Assembly: GCF_003131185.1 (NCBI RefSeq)
Contig: NZ_QFFU01000011.1
Span: forward strand, 124,001-188,000
Direction: 5' to 3'
DNA length: 64,000 nt
DNA from: Pseudomonas ovata
Lineage (GTDB): Bacteria > Pseudomonadota > Gammaproteobacteria > Pseudomonadales > Pseudomonadaceae
The stretch's first letter is position 1. Every line of letters begins with the position of its first letter. Both the position numbers and the translations under genes were made by a program. Shown here piece by piece: positions 1-9,032 of the stretch. The notes beneath the pieces were generated by a model. That model was given only the letters and a program-made list of their open reading frames with translations. It searched no databases and was not told the DNA's origin.

Positions 1-198
1 GTCGGTGAGCGAAGGTCAGGCAAGGCAAAAAGCGGCGAGCAAGCGCAGTTGACACGTGTCAATGAGCATTGCGAGTCGATTTTTAACGCCGCATGGCCGA
101 GCGCAGCCACTTTACGTACAGAGCCTAGGCGTTTCAGGCGTATCCAGACACGCGCCACCTGTGCAGGCGGCTGCCCCCCTCGACTGTCTGTGAGAGGG

Positions 199-290
199 GG
201 GCTTGTCCGCGATTGAGCGCGAAGCGCTCACAGGCATCGGTGAGACGCTGACATTCACGACTGCTGACGCAGCCCGGGCCAGGCGCGCTA
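199..290. repeat. Degenerate REP-pair element
   Basis: The order of words (GCTTGTCCGCGA, GCGAAGCGCTC, GAGACGCTGA, ACGACTGCTGACGCAGCC, CGGGC) follows the well-conserved REP pairs at 20.05 kb and 34.28 kb but with many substitutions. The outer GTAGGAGCGCG arms are lost or eroded. It is read as an old, decayed copy. Confidence 0.5.
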
Positions 291-464
291 CGGCAATTCA
301 TTGTCCGCTAGGCGTCTTTATTCAGGTTCCTGGGCCTGGGGCTCAATCGCATTGTGGTCATACTTTACTTTTAAAAATTTCCCACGCGTGTGCGTAATTT
401 TTTTATTTTTCGCTCTGATCAGCTTTTTAATATTTCTCTCCAAAGGCCTCTGCTGTCTTTGCCC

Positions 465-503
465 ATACGCTATCCGCGTTATTTTCATTCGGTTATGCTG
501 GCG
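465..503 (+). repeat. Direct repeat, left edge of the duplicated unit (copy 1)
   Basis: About 39 bp beginning ATACGCTATCCG and including TATTTTCATTCGGTTATGCT match positions 8089-8127 with roughly five mismatches. In the second location the repeat lies just upstream of the sulfotransferase gene. In this first location the sulfotransferase is absent, which suggests that the gene has been deleted from this copy of the unit. Confidence 0.65.
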
Positions 504-666
504 TTTTAAATCCTCCGGCCTGTAAGTGCAGTGCTTGCCCGGTGGGCGCATGAGAAATATTCATGGCAGAGCGCTCGCCGCCCGTATTGTTTGACGACGA
601 TCCTGCCTGTTCGATTTTTCTCGGAACGTGTCATTTCTGAAATGATATTGCTGTTCTTTACGTGAC

Positions 667-685
667 ATCAGACGCTGCGGTCATC
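667..685 (+). pseudogene. Remnant of a sulfotransferase 3' end
   Basis: The 19 bases ATCAGACGCTGCGGTCATC are identical to the last sense codons of the intact sulfotransferase at 8974-8992 (encoding SDAAVI). The following roughly 40 bp up to the GTG start of the giant gene also match, apart from a small indel. This shows that the block in front of the second giant gene, including the end of its upstream neighbour, was once present here too. Everything between this scrap and the direct repeat at 465-503 no longer resembles a sulfotransferase. Confidence 0.7.
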
Positions 686-726
686 CTGATCGCCGTTTTC
701 ATATCCGTTGCAACGATCAATCCTGG

Positions 727-3700
727 GTGAGCAGCATGTGGTGGAATAAAAAAGCGTCTCGGACCGTCAAGCCTGCCGGTTCAGCTCAGACCGTTCCCGT
801 TCCGCCCATGATCCTGTGCCTGGAGCCGCGCATGCTGTTCGACGGCGCGGTGGCCGCGACCGTGGCCGACACCGCAACCGAGCACCCGGTAGCGGCCGAG
901 GCCGCAGCGAACACCACCGCCGACAGCAATGCCGGCCAGGACAACACGCACGCCACCGCCGACATCACCCCCACCGGCCCTGCCGAGCCGGGCCAGACCG
1001 TGGTGTTCGTCGACGCACGGGTCAAGGACAGCGACAGCCTGATCGCCGGCGTGGCCGCCGGCACCGACGTGGTCAGGCTGGATGCCAGCCGCGAAGGCCT
1101 GCAACAGATTGCCGAGTACCTGGACGCGCACTCGGGGGTCAGCTCGGTGCAGATCATCGCCCACGGCAATGCCGGCGACCTGTGGCTGGGCAGCACCCAC
1201 CTGTCGAGCGACAACCTCAACCAGTACAGCGGCGTGCTGGCGCAGATCGGCCAGGACATGAACGCCGGTGGCGATATCCTGATCTACGCCTGCAACACCG
1301 CCGAAGGCGAGGAGGGGCTCGATTTTGTCAACGCCCTGGCCATCAGCACCGGCCGCGACATCGCCGCGTCGAGCAACCGCACCGGCATGGGCGGCGACTG
1401 GAGCCTGGAAGTGGCCACCGGCAGCCTGGAGAGCACCAGTGCCCTCTCGCAGCAGGCCAGGGACGGTTACCAGTGGGGCCTGCAGACCCTGGTGGTCAGC
1501 AACTACGCCGACACCGGCAACAGCACCTCGTTGCGCAACATCCTGGCCAGCGCCCAGGCCGGTGACATCATCACCTTCAGCACCCCCGGCGCGACGGTGC
1601 TGCTCGACAGCCAGTTGACCATCAGCAAGAACATCACCCTCGATGGCGACCTGGACAACAACGGCACCGCTGACATTACGCTCGACGCCCAGTACAAGAG
1701 CCGTGTGCTGGAAGTGACCTCGGGCAGCACGGTGACGCTCGATGGCCTGGTCGTCACCAGGGGGTTGATTGCCGGTAATGGTGCAGATGCTCGAGGTCTG
1801 GCTGTTTCGTCTCTGGGGGCCGGGATTGCCAACAATGGCAACCTGACACTCAACAGCGTCACGGTGACAGCCAACGCCGCTTCGGGGGGCGGGGGTGCGA
1901 CTCAGGGCAATTACTATCTAGGCGGCGGCGGTGGGGGGGGCGGTATCAAGACCAGTGCCTCTACGGGCGTCGGCGGAGGCTCTGGAGGTCGCAATCCTGA
2001 CAGAGCTGGAAATCCTGGCGGCTCCGGGAACGGAGGCAACGGCGCCTCATCTTATGACGTCCCCGTGGGAGGCTCCGGCGGTTCTAACGTCGGTGGCTCA
2101 GGGGCGGCCTCTTATCTGTCCTATAGAGTGGCCGGCGGTGCCGGTGGCTCGGCCAGCAGCGCAACCCTCAGTATTGGCGGGGGTGGCGGCGCTGTTGGCT
2201 ACCAGTTGACCGGTAGCAGAGGCAAGGGTGCAGATGCCAGTGGCGGTATCTTCAACAGCAGCGGGGCGGTGTTGACCATCACTGGCCATTCGAGCATCAC
2301 CGACAACGCCGGCGCCGGTGGGGGCGGTGCCGGTGCTGGCAACAGACTTTACTCAGGGGCGGCCGGTGCGGGTGGGCTTGGCGTCGGGGCGATCTGGAAC
2401 GCCGGCACCCTCAATATCAATACCACCAGCCATGCACGCCTGACCGGTAACGATGGCGCCGGTGGTACCGCTGGCTCAGTGAGTTCGGGGGCGTCCGGAG
2501 TGACAACTGCCGGCATCGACACGCTCTACAATCAGGGCACGCTGAACCTCGACTACGCCAGGGCCACCATTGCGCTGGCCGATAGCACCTTGCAGGCGGG
2601 CCAGACCACGCAGGTGACCCTGACGTTCAGCGACGCGGTGACCGGTTTCGACAGCAGCGACCTGGTGCTGGCCAACGGCACGCTTGGCCCGGTCAGCAGC
2701 ACGGATGGCGGGATCACCTGGACCGCCACCTTCACCCCGGACGTGGACATCGAAGACACCAGCAACGTCATCACCCTGGACCTGGCCAAGGTGCTGTTCG
2801 GCGGCACGGCGGGGACCGGCAATGCAAGTTCCGGCAACTACACTGTCGACACCCTGCGCCCGACAGTGGCCATCACCGTTGCTGACGCTGACCTGAAAGC
2901 CGACGAAACGACCCGGGTGATCTTTACCTTCAACGAGGCCGTCAGCGATTTGACCCTGGCCGACCTGACGGTGCAGAACGGCACGCTCAGCGCTGTGAGT
3001 AGCAGCGATGGCGGCCTGACCTGGACCGCGACCTTCACCCCCGCCGCCAATGTGCAGACGGCCGCTAATCTGATCACCCTGAACAACCCCGGTGTACTGG
3101 ATGCGGCCGGCAATACGGGGGCGGGCAGCAGCACGGCCAGCTACGCGATCGACACACTGGCGCCGACCGCGACCATCGCCGTGACCGACACGGCGCTCAA
3201 AAGTGGCCAGGCCACCACCGTGACCATCACCTTCAGCGAGGCGGTGACCGACTTTGATGTGACCGACCTGCTGGCGCCCGACGGCAGCGTGAGTGGGCTC
3301 GGCAGTGCCGACGGTGGCACCACCTGGACGGCGAGCTACACCCCGACCGACGACGTCATCGCCGTCGCCAGCACCCTTGTCCTCAATACTGCCCATGTCA
3401 GGGACCTGGCGGGCAATACCGGCAGCGCGTCTGTGACCTCCAACAGCTTCAGCATTGACAGCCTGCGGCCCACGGCGACTATCGCGATGAGTGATCTGGC
3501 CTTGACAGCCGGTGACACCGCGACGGTGATCATTACCTTCAATGAAGCGGTCAGCGATTTCAACAACGACGACCTGACGGTCGAGAACGGCACGCTCAGC
3601 GCCGTGAGCAGCAGCGATGGCGGCCTGACCTGGACGACGACCTTCACCCCGGCGGTCGATCTGCTCGCTGTCAGTAATGTCATCAGCCTCGATACCGCCG

Positions 3701-6700
3701 GTGTGCTTGATTCCGCTGGCAATGCGGGCAGCGGGACCACGGCGTCCACGCCATACCTTATCGACACGCTAAGACCAACGGCGAGCATCGCGATAAGCGA
3801 CCAGGCCTTGAAGGCCGGCGACACCGCCACCGTGACCATCACCTTCAGCGAGGCGGTCAGTGGCTTGAGCAATACCGACCTGAGCGTGGCCAATGGCACC
3901 CTGGGTACCGTGACCAGCGGCGATGGCGGTATCACCTGGACTGCTGATTTCACCCCTGACACCAACATTGAGGCCACGGGCAACGTCATCACCCTGGCCA
4001 ACAGCGGTGTGGTCAATGCAACCGGCAATACCGGTGCAGGGACGACCGATTCGGCCAGCTACAGCGTCGACACCCTGGCCCCGACCGCCACCATTGTAAT
4101 GGCGGACAGCACGCTGATTGCCGGTGAAACCTCGCCGGTCACCCTCACCTTCAGCGAAGCGGTCAGCGATTTCAGCAACGATGACCTGACGGTCGAAAAC
4201 GGCACCCTGAGTGCCGTGACCAGCCTCGACGGCGGCCTGACCTGGACGGCGACCTTCACCCCGGCGGTCGATCTGCTCGCTGCCAGTAATGTCATCAGCC
4301 TCGATACCGCCGGTGTGCTTGATTCCGCTGGCAATGCGGGCAGCGGGACCACGGCGTCCACGCCATACCTCATCGACACGCTAAGACCAACGGCGAGTAT
4401 CGCGATAAGCGACCAGGCCTTGAAGGTCGGTGACACCGCCACCGTGACCATCACCTTCAGCGAGGTTGTCAGTGGCTTGAGCAATACCGACCTGAGCGTG
4501 ACCAATGGCACCCTGAGTGCCGTGGCCAGCACTGACGGCGGGCTGACCTGGACGGCCACCTTCACGCCGGCCAGTGCGATCAGCGACAGCACTAACGTCA
4601 TAAGCCTTAACAAGGCGGGTGTCATTGATGCGGCCGGCAATAGCGGCAGCGGCACGACAGCGTCCAATAACTACACCCTCGACACCGTGCTGCCCACGGC
4701 CACCATCGTCGTGGCTGATTCAGCGCTGAAAGCGGGCGAGACCTCACGGGTGACCATCACCTTCAGCGAGGCGGTCAGCGGTTTCACCAATGCGGATCTG
4801 AGCGTTGCCAATGGCACCGTGAGTGCCGTGACCAGCACTGACGGCGGGCTGACCTGGACGGCCACCTTCACGCCGGCCAGTGCGATCAGCGACAGCACTA
4901 ACGTCATAAGCCTTAACAAGGCGGGTGTCATTGATGCGGCCGGCAATAGCGGCAGCGGCACGACAGCGTCCAATAACTACATCCTCGACACCGTACTGCC
5001 CACGGCTACCATTGTCGTGGCTGATTCAGCGCTGCAAGCCGGTGAAACCTCTTTGGTGACCATCACGTTCAATGAGGCGGTCAGCGGCTTTACCAATGCC
5101 GACCTGAGCGTGGCCAATGGCACCTTGAGTGCCGTAACCAGCGCCAATGGCGGGCTCACCTGGACCGCGATCCTGACACCCACCAGCGCGGTGACCGACA
5201 GCACCAACCTGATCACCCTCAACCAGGCCGGGGTCAGCGATGCAGCCGGCAATACCGGCAGCGGCACTGCGGTGTCCACTCACTACGCCATCGACACCGT
5301 ACGGCCGACGGCGACCATTATCGTAGCCGATACCTCCCTGAAAGCCGGCGAAACCTCGTTGGTGACCATCACCTTCAGCGAAGCGGTAAGCGGTTTCACC
5401 AATGCCGACCTGAGCGTGGCCAATGGTACGTTGAGCGCTGTGACCAGCACCAATGGCGGGCTCACCTGGACCGCGACCCTGACACCCACCCAGGCAGTCA
5501 GCGACAGTACCAACCTGATCAGCCTTACCAATACCGGCGTCAGCGATGCGGCCGGCAATACCGGCAGCGGCACCACGGTGTCCAATAACTATACCCTCGA
5601 CACCGTGCGGCCCACGGCCACCATCGTGGTGGCCGATACGGCCCTGGCCGCGGGCGAAACCTCGCGGGTGACCATTACCTTCAGCAGGGCGGTGAGCGGC
5701 TTTACCAATGCCGACCTGAGCGTCGCCAACGGCACCCTGAGCGCCGTGGCCAGCACCGACGGCGGGCTGACCTGGACCGCCACTTTCACGCCAAAAGCGG
5801 CGACCAGCGACAGCACCAACCTGATCAGCCTCAATAACGCCGGCGTCAGCGATGCGGCAGGCACTGCCGGCAGTGGCACCACGGTGTCCAACAACTACGC
5901 CATCGATACCCTGCGGCCAATGGCAAGCATCGAGATGAGTGACCTGGCCTTGAAAGCCGGTGACACCGCAACAGTCATTATCGCCTTCAGCGAGGCGGTC
6001 AGCGGTTTTGGCAACGACGACCTGAACGTCGAGAACGGCACGCTGAGTGCCTTGAGCAGCGGCGACGGCGGTCTGACGTGGACGGCAACTTTCACTCCGG
6101 CAGTCGATCTGCTTGATGCCAGCAATGTCATCAGCCTGAACAATGCCGGTGTGCTTGATGCCGCTGGCAATGCCGGCAGCGGCACCACCGGGTCCACTAA
6201 CTACACCCTCGACACCGTGCGCCCCACGGCCACCATCGTCATGGCGGATACGGCGCTGAAAGTCGGCGAGACCTCCTTGGTGACAATCACCTTCAACGAG
6301 GCCGTCAGCGGTTTCACCAACGCCGACCTGAGCGTGGCCAATGGCACGCTGAGTGCCGTGACCAGCACCAACGGCGGCCTGACCTGGACGGCCACCTTCA
6401 CACCAAAGACCGCAACCAGCGACAGCACCAATCTGATCAGCCTCAATAGAGCAGGTGTCAGCGATGCAGCCGGCAATATCGGCAGCGGCACTGCGGTGTC
6501 CACTCACTACGCCATCGACACCGTGCGGCCGACGGCGACCATTGTCGTAGCCGATACCTCCCTCAAAGCCGGCGAAACCTCATTGGTGACCATTACCTTC
6601 AGCGAGGCGGTGAGCGGTTTCACCAATGCGGACCTGAGCGTGGCCAGCGGTACCTTGAGTGCCGTGACCAGCGCTAACGGTGGGCTCACCTGGACCGCGA

Positions 6701-7875
6701 CCCTGACACCCGCCAGCGCGGTGACCGACAGCACCAACCTGATCAGCCTCAACAAGGCCGGGGTCATCGACGCAGCCGGCAATGCGGGCAGCGGCAGCAC
6801 GGTCTCCAATAATTACGCCGTTCTCACCGTACGACCCACGGCCACCATCATCATGGCCGACACGGCCCTGAAAGCCGGCGAAACCTCATTGGTGACCATC
6901 ACCTTCAGTGAGGCCGTCAGCGGCTTCACCAACGCTGACCTGAGCGTGGCCAACGGCACCTTGAGTGCCGTGACCAGCACCAACGGTGGCCTGACCTGGA
7001 CCGCCACTTTCACGCCAAAGGCCGCGATCAGCGACAGCACCAACCTGATCAGCCTCAACCGGGCCGGTGTCAGCAATGCGGCGGGCAATGCCGGCAGCGG
7101 CACCACGGTATCCAGTAACTACGCCATCGACACGCTGCGGCCAACGGCGACCATTGCCATGAGTGATCTGGCCCTGAAAGCCAGCGAAACCTCATTGGTA
7201 ACCATCACCTTCAACGAGGCCGTCAGCGGTTTCACCAATGCGGATCTGAGCGTGGCCAACGGCACTCTGAGTGCTGTGACCAGCACCAATGGCGGCCTGA
7301 TCTGGACCGCCACTTTCACGCCGAAAGCGGCGATCAGCGACAGCACCAACCTCATTACGCTCAACAAGGCCGGGGTCACCGATGCCGCCGGCAATACCGG
7401 CAGCGGCACCACCGTGTCCAATAACTACGCCATCGACACGGTACGCCCAACGGCCACCCTGATCATGGCGGATACGGCCCTGAAAGCCGGCGAGACCTCG
7501 CGGGTAACCATTACCTTCAACGAGGCCGTCAGCGGTTTCACCAACGCCGACCTGAGCGTAGCCAACGGCACCCTGAGCGCGGTGACCAGCACCAACGGCG
7601 GGCTGACCTGGTCCGCCACCTTCACACCAAAGGCCGCAACCAGCGACAGCACCAACCTGATTACCCTCAACAGGGCCGGCGTCAGCGATGCCGCCGGCAA
7701 TATCGGCAGCGGCTCTCTTGTCTCCAGTAACTACGCCATCGATACGGTGCAGCCTGCGTTGGCACGGAGCACCACCGTCGGTGCCATGACCCTGAGCCAG
7801 CAACTGGACAGCCTCAAGGCCACGCAGAACAAACAGTTGAGTGACCTGGCGCGGGCGTTGGGGGCGATGGGGTAG
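727..7875 (+). CDS. Giant DUF4347 / Ig-like repeat surface protein, copy 1
   Basis: A 2382-residue protein, probably exported and involved in adhesion or the cell surface. No classical signal peptide is seen. Near the N-terminus is an LEPRMLFDGA motif (residues 32-41), as found in many large exported repeat proteins. A DUF4347-type domain follows at about 88-245 (VVFVDARVKD, IAHGNAGDLWLG). Residues about 250-355 look like a beta-helix start. A very Gly-rich, low-complexity segment runs from about 355 to 612. Seventeen Ig-like modules of about 102 residues then run to about 2343, each with a TFSEAVSGF / GGLTWTATFTP / SDAAGNTGSG pattern. A short 40-residue tail ends the protein. The start is GTG at 727; an internal ATG at 736 is an alternative. 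No RTX motif and no type I secretion genes are in the window, so the export route is unknown. It is a near copy of the protein at 9033-16568. Confidence 0.85.
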   Translation: MSSMWWNKKASRTVKPAGSAQTVPVPPMILCLEPRMLFDGAVAATVADTATEHPVAAEAAANTTADSNAGQDNTHATADITPTGPAEPGQTVVFVDARVKDSDSLIAGVAAGTDVVRLDASREGLQQIAEYLDAHSGVSSVQIIAHGNAGDLWLGSTHLSSDNLNQYSGVLAQIGQDMNAGGDILIYACNTAEGEEGLDFVNALAISTGRDIAASSNRTGMGGDWSLEVATGSLESTSALSQQARDGYQWGLQTLVVSNYADTGNSTSLRNILASAQAGDIITFSTPGATVLLDSQLTISKNITLDGDLDNNGTADITLDAQYKSRVLEVTSGSTVTLDGLVVTRGLIAGNGADARGLAVSSLGAGIANNGNLTLNSVTVTANAASGGGGATQGNYYLGGGGGGGGIKTSASTGVGGGSGGRNPDRAGNPGGSGNGGNGASSYDVPVGGSGGSNVGGSGAASYLSYRVAGGAGGSASSATLSIGGGGGAVGYQLTGSRGKGADASGGIFNSSGAVLTITGHSSITDNAGAGGGGAGAGNRLYSGAAGAGGLGVGAIWNAGTLNINTTSHARLTGNDGAGGTAGSVSSGASGVTTAGIDTLYNQGTLNLDYARATIALADSTLQAGQTTQVTLTFSDAVTGFDSSDLVLANGTLGPVSSTDGGITWTATFTPDVDIEDTSNVITLDLAKVLFGGTAGTGNASSGNYTVDTLRPTVAITVADADLKADETTRVIFTFNEAVSDLTLADLTVQNGTLSAVSSSDGGLTWTATFTPAANVQTAANLITLNNPGVLDAAGNTGAGSSTASYAIDTLAPTATIAVTDTALKSGQATTVTITFSEAVTDFDVTDLLAPDGSVSGLGSADGGTTWTASYTPTDDVIAVASTLVLNTAHVRDLAGNTGSASVTSNSFSIDSLRPTATIAMSDLALTAGDTATVIITFNEAVSDFNNDDLTVENGTLSAVSSSDGGLTWTTTFTPAVDLLAVSNVISLDTAGVLDSAGNAGSGTTASTPYLIDTLRPTASIAISDQALKAGDTATVTITFSEAVSGLSNTDLSVANGTLGTVTSGDGGITWTADFTPDTNIEATGNVITLANSGVVNATGNTGAGTTDSASYSVDTLAPTATIVMADSTLIAGETSPVTLTFSEAVSDFSNDDLTVENGTLSAVTSLDGGLTWTATFTPAVDLLAASNVISLDTAGVLDSAGNAGSGTTASTPYLIDTLRPTASIAISDQALKVGDTATVTITFSEVVSGLSNTDLSVTNGTLSAVASTDGGLTWTATFTPASAISDSTNVISLNKAGVIDAAGNSGSGTTASNNYTLDTVLPTATIVVADSALKAGETSRVTITFSEAVSGFTNADLSVANGTVSAVTSTDGGLTWTATFTPASAISDSTNVISLNKAGVIDAAGNSGSGTTASNNYILDTVLPTATIVVADSALQAGETSLVTITFNEAVSGFTNADLSVANGTLSAVTSANGGLTWTAILTPTSAVTDSTNLITLNQAGVSDAAGNTGSGTAVSTHYAIDTVRPTATIIVADTSLKAGETSLVTITFSEAVSGFTNADLSVANGTLSAVTSTNGGLTWTATLTPTQAVSDSTNLISLTNTGVSDAAGNTGSGTTVSNNYTLDTVRPTATIVVADTALAAGETSRVTITFSRAVSGFTNADLSVANGTLSAVASTDGGLTWTATFTPKAATSDSTNLISLNNAGVSDAAGTAGSGTTVSNNYAIDTLRPMASIEMSDLALKAGDTATVIIAFSEAVSGFGNDDLNVENGTLSALSSGDGGLTWTATFTPAVDLLDASNVISLNNAGVLDAAGNAGSGTTGSTNYTLDTVRPTATIVMADTALKVGETSLVTITFNEAVSGFTNADLSVANGTLSAVTSTNGGLTWTATFTPKTATSDSTNLISLNRAGVSDAAGNIGSGTAVSTHYAIDTVRPTATIVVADTSLKAGETSLVTITFSEAVSGFTNADLSVASGTLSAVTSANGGLTWTATLTPASAVTDSTNLISLNKAGVIDAAGNAGSGSTVSNNYAVLTVRPTATIIMADTALKAGETSLVTITFSEAVSGFTNADLSVANGTLSAVTSTNGGLTWTATFTPKAAISDSTNLISLNRAGVSNAAGNAGSGTTVSSNYAIDTLRPTATIAMSDLALKASETSLVTITFNEAVSGFTNADLSVANGTLSAVTSTNGGLIWTATFTPKAAISDSTNLITLNKAGVTDAAGNTGSGTTVSNNYAIDTVRPTATLIMADTALKAGETSRVTITFNEAVSGFTNADLSVANGTLSAVTSTNGGLTWSATFTPKAATSDSTNLITLNRAGVSDAAGNIGSGSLVSSNYAIDTVQPALARSTTVGAMTLSQQLDSLKATQNKQLSDLARALGAMG
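2563..7755 (+). repeat. 17 tandem 306-bp Ig-like modules (copy 1)
   Basis: Seventeen coding repeats of about 306 bp (residues about 613-2343). Several neighbours are nearly identical at DNA level. For example, the stretch 4559-4675 recurs 306 bp later at 4865-4981 almost unchanged, which points to recent unequal recombination or gene conversion. Modules 1-3 are the most divergent and match modules 1-3 of the paralogue. Later modules mix a MSDLALKAGDTA-type and an ADTALKAGETS-type opening. Confidence 0.9.
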
Positions 7876-7895
7876 TTGAAGTCCGGGGTTGCTGC

Positions 7896-7921
7896 GGTGC
7901 CGTTCCTGATGGTCGGCATCC
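7896..7921 (+). terminator. Hairpin after giant gene copy 1
   Basis: GGTGCCG and CGGCATCC can pair just downstream of the stop codon. A related hairpin occurs at the same place after copy 2 (16606-16632), so it belongs to the duplicated unit. There is no strong T-run, so a role in termination or 3'-end protection is only inferred. Confidence 0.35.
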
Positions 7922-8088
7922 GTGGCAACGTGCACTAAGTCATATCGGGCTTATAGGCTATTTTTTGGATCCCACTATTAATAAAAAGTTTTTTATTAAC
8001 CGCTTTTCATCGTGTTATAAAACTGCCGCCTTTTTATTGTCAGTGGGTATTTTCAGTTTTTTCCTAAGCTTATGTACGGTTCATAGCA

Positions 8089-8127
8089 ATATGCTATCCG
8101 TCTTATTTTCATTCGGTTATGCTCGCC
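8089..8127 (+). repeat. Direct repeat, left edge of the duplicated unit (copy 2)
   Basis: Second copy of the 39-bp repeat at 465-503. It lies in an AT-rich intergenic region (about 7955-8110) about 30 bp upstream of the sulfotransferase start, so it may hold the promoter of that gene. Confidence 0.65.
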
Positions 8128-8158
8128 TTCTTTCACGGTCGACCCGCGAGCCCAGCCC

Positions 8159-8995
8159 TTGCCGAACTTTCATTTCATTTCCGGTTTGCCGCGCTCGGGT
8201 TCGACCCTGCTGTCGGCCATTCTTTTACAGAACCCGCGTTTTCATGCGGGCATGAGCAGTCCGGTGTTCAGCCTGTTTTCAGGCGTGCTGGGGCAGTGCA
8301 GCGCCGGCAGCGAATTTGCCTCGGTGATCGACACCGACCTGCGTCGCCGCCTGCTGGGCGGCCTGTTCAGTTCCTATTACGCCGACAAGCCCGAGACCTC
8401 GCTGATCTTCGACACCAACCGCGGCTGGTGCTCGCGCATGTCCGCCGTCAATGACCTGTTCCCGAAGGCCAAAGTCATTGCCTGTGTGCGCAATGTGGCC
8501 TGGATCATGGACAGCATCGAGCGCGTCTACCGCGCCAATCCGTTCGAGAACACCAAGCTGTTTGGCGATGCCGACGAGCGCAATACCGTCTATAGCCGGG
8601 TCGATACCCTGGCGCAGCGCAACCGCATGGTCGGCTTTGCCTGGGCGGCGCTCAAGGAAGCCTATTACGGCGAACAGGCCGACTCGTTGCTGCTGATCGA
8701 CTACGACCTGCTGTCGCAGTCGCCCGAGCAGGTCCTGCGCCTGGTGTATCAATTCATTGGCGAGCCCTGGTTCGAGCACGACTTCAATCACATCGTCTAT
8801 GACGCGCCGCAGTTCGACGAAGCGCTGGGCGTGTCCGGCCTGCACAAGGTCAAGCCCAGGGTCACGCATGAACCCCGGCGCACGATTCTGCCGCCCGACC
8901 TGTTCGAGCAGTATTCAAAGTTGTCCTTCTGGAATGACGCCGCAGGCAGTGCCGCCCACGTTATTCGCATGAAATCAGACGCTGCGGTCATCTGA
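8159..8995 (+). CDS. Sulfotransferase family protein
   Basis: A 278-residue cytoplasmic enzyme of the PAPS-dependent sulfotransferase family. The 5'-phosphosulfate-binding loop is clear at residues 9-18 (GLPRSGSTLL). A second nucleotide-binding element with the usual Arg and Ser spacing follows (ACVRN...MDSIER, about residues 93-106). The start chosen is TTG at 8159, because no upstream ATG or GTG is in frame and the P-loop normally sits within 10-15 residues of the N-terminus. No strong ribosome-binding site is seen. It lies between the two giant repeat genes and ends 37 bp before the second. A scrap of the same gene end precedes the first giant gene. The acceptor is unknown; modification of the neighbouring surface proteins or of a glycan is a guess. 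Confidence 0.8.
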   Translation: MPNFHFISGLPRSGSTLLSAILLQNPRFHAGMSSPVFSLFSGVLGQCSAGSEFASVIDTDLRRRLLGGLFSSYYADKPETSLIFDTNRGWCSRMSAVNDLFPKAKVIACVRNVAWIMDSIERVYRANPFENTKLFGDADERNTVYSRVDTLAQRNRMVGFAWAALKEAYYGEQADSLLLIDYDLLSQSPEQVLRLVYQFIGEPWFEHDFNHIVYDAPQFDEALGVSGLHKVKPRVTHEPRRTILPPDLFEQYSKLSFWNDAAGSAAHVIRMKSDAAVI

Positions 8996-9032
8996 CCGCC
9001 GTTTTCATATCCGTTGCAACGATCAATCCTGG

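Larger units (their letters stand above)
1..726. other. Gene-poor leader upstream of the first giant repeat protein
   Basis: No convincing complete gene is seen here. Frame 2 is open from the left edge to a TGA at 50-52 and could be the last 16 codons of an upstream gene, but that is too short to identify. The segment holds a degraded REP-like palindrome (about 199-290), an AT-rich stretch (about 355-480) that contrasts with the GC-rich surroundings, a direct repeat shared with the region before the sulfotransferase (465-503), and a remnant of a sulfotransferase 3' end (667-685). The small open frames here have no codon-usage or homology support. Confidence 0.6.

Noticed and set aside
203..551. 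Small open frames in the left leader
   Set aside because: No codon bias, no ribosome-binding site and no similarity. They cross a decayed REP and an AT-rich stretch.
2563..7755. Regular repeat array considered as a CRISPR-like structure
   Set aside because: The period is about 306 bp, it is in frame, and every unit encodes an Ig-like module. There are no short palindromic repeats with unique spacers.
7965..8255. Open frame of 96 codons before the sulfotransferase
   Set aside because: It runs through the AT-rich intergenic region into the sulfotransferase in another frame and has no protein-like pattern.
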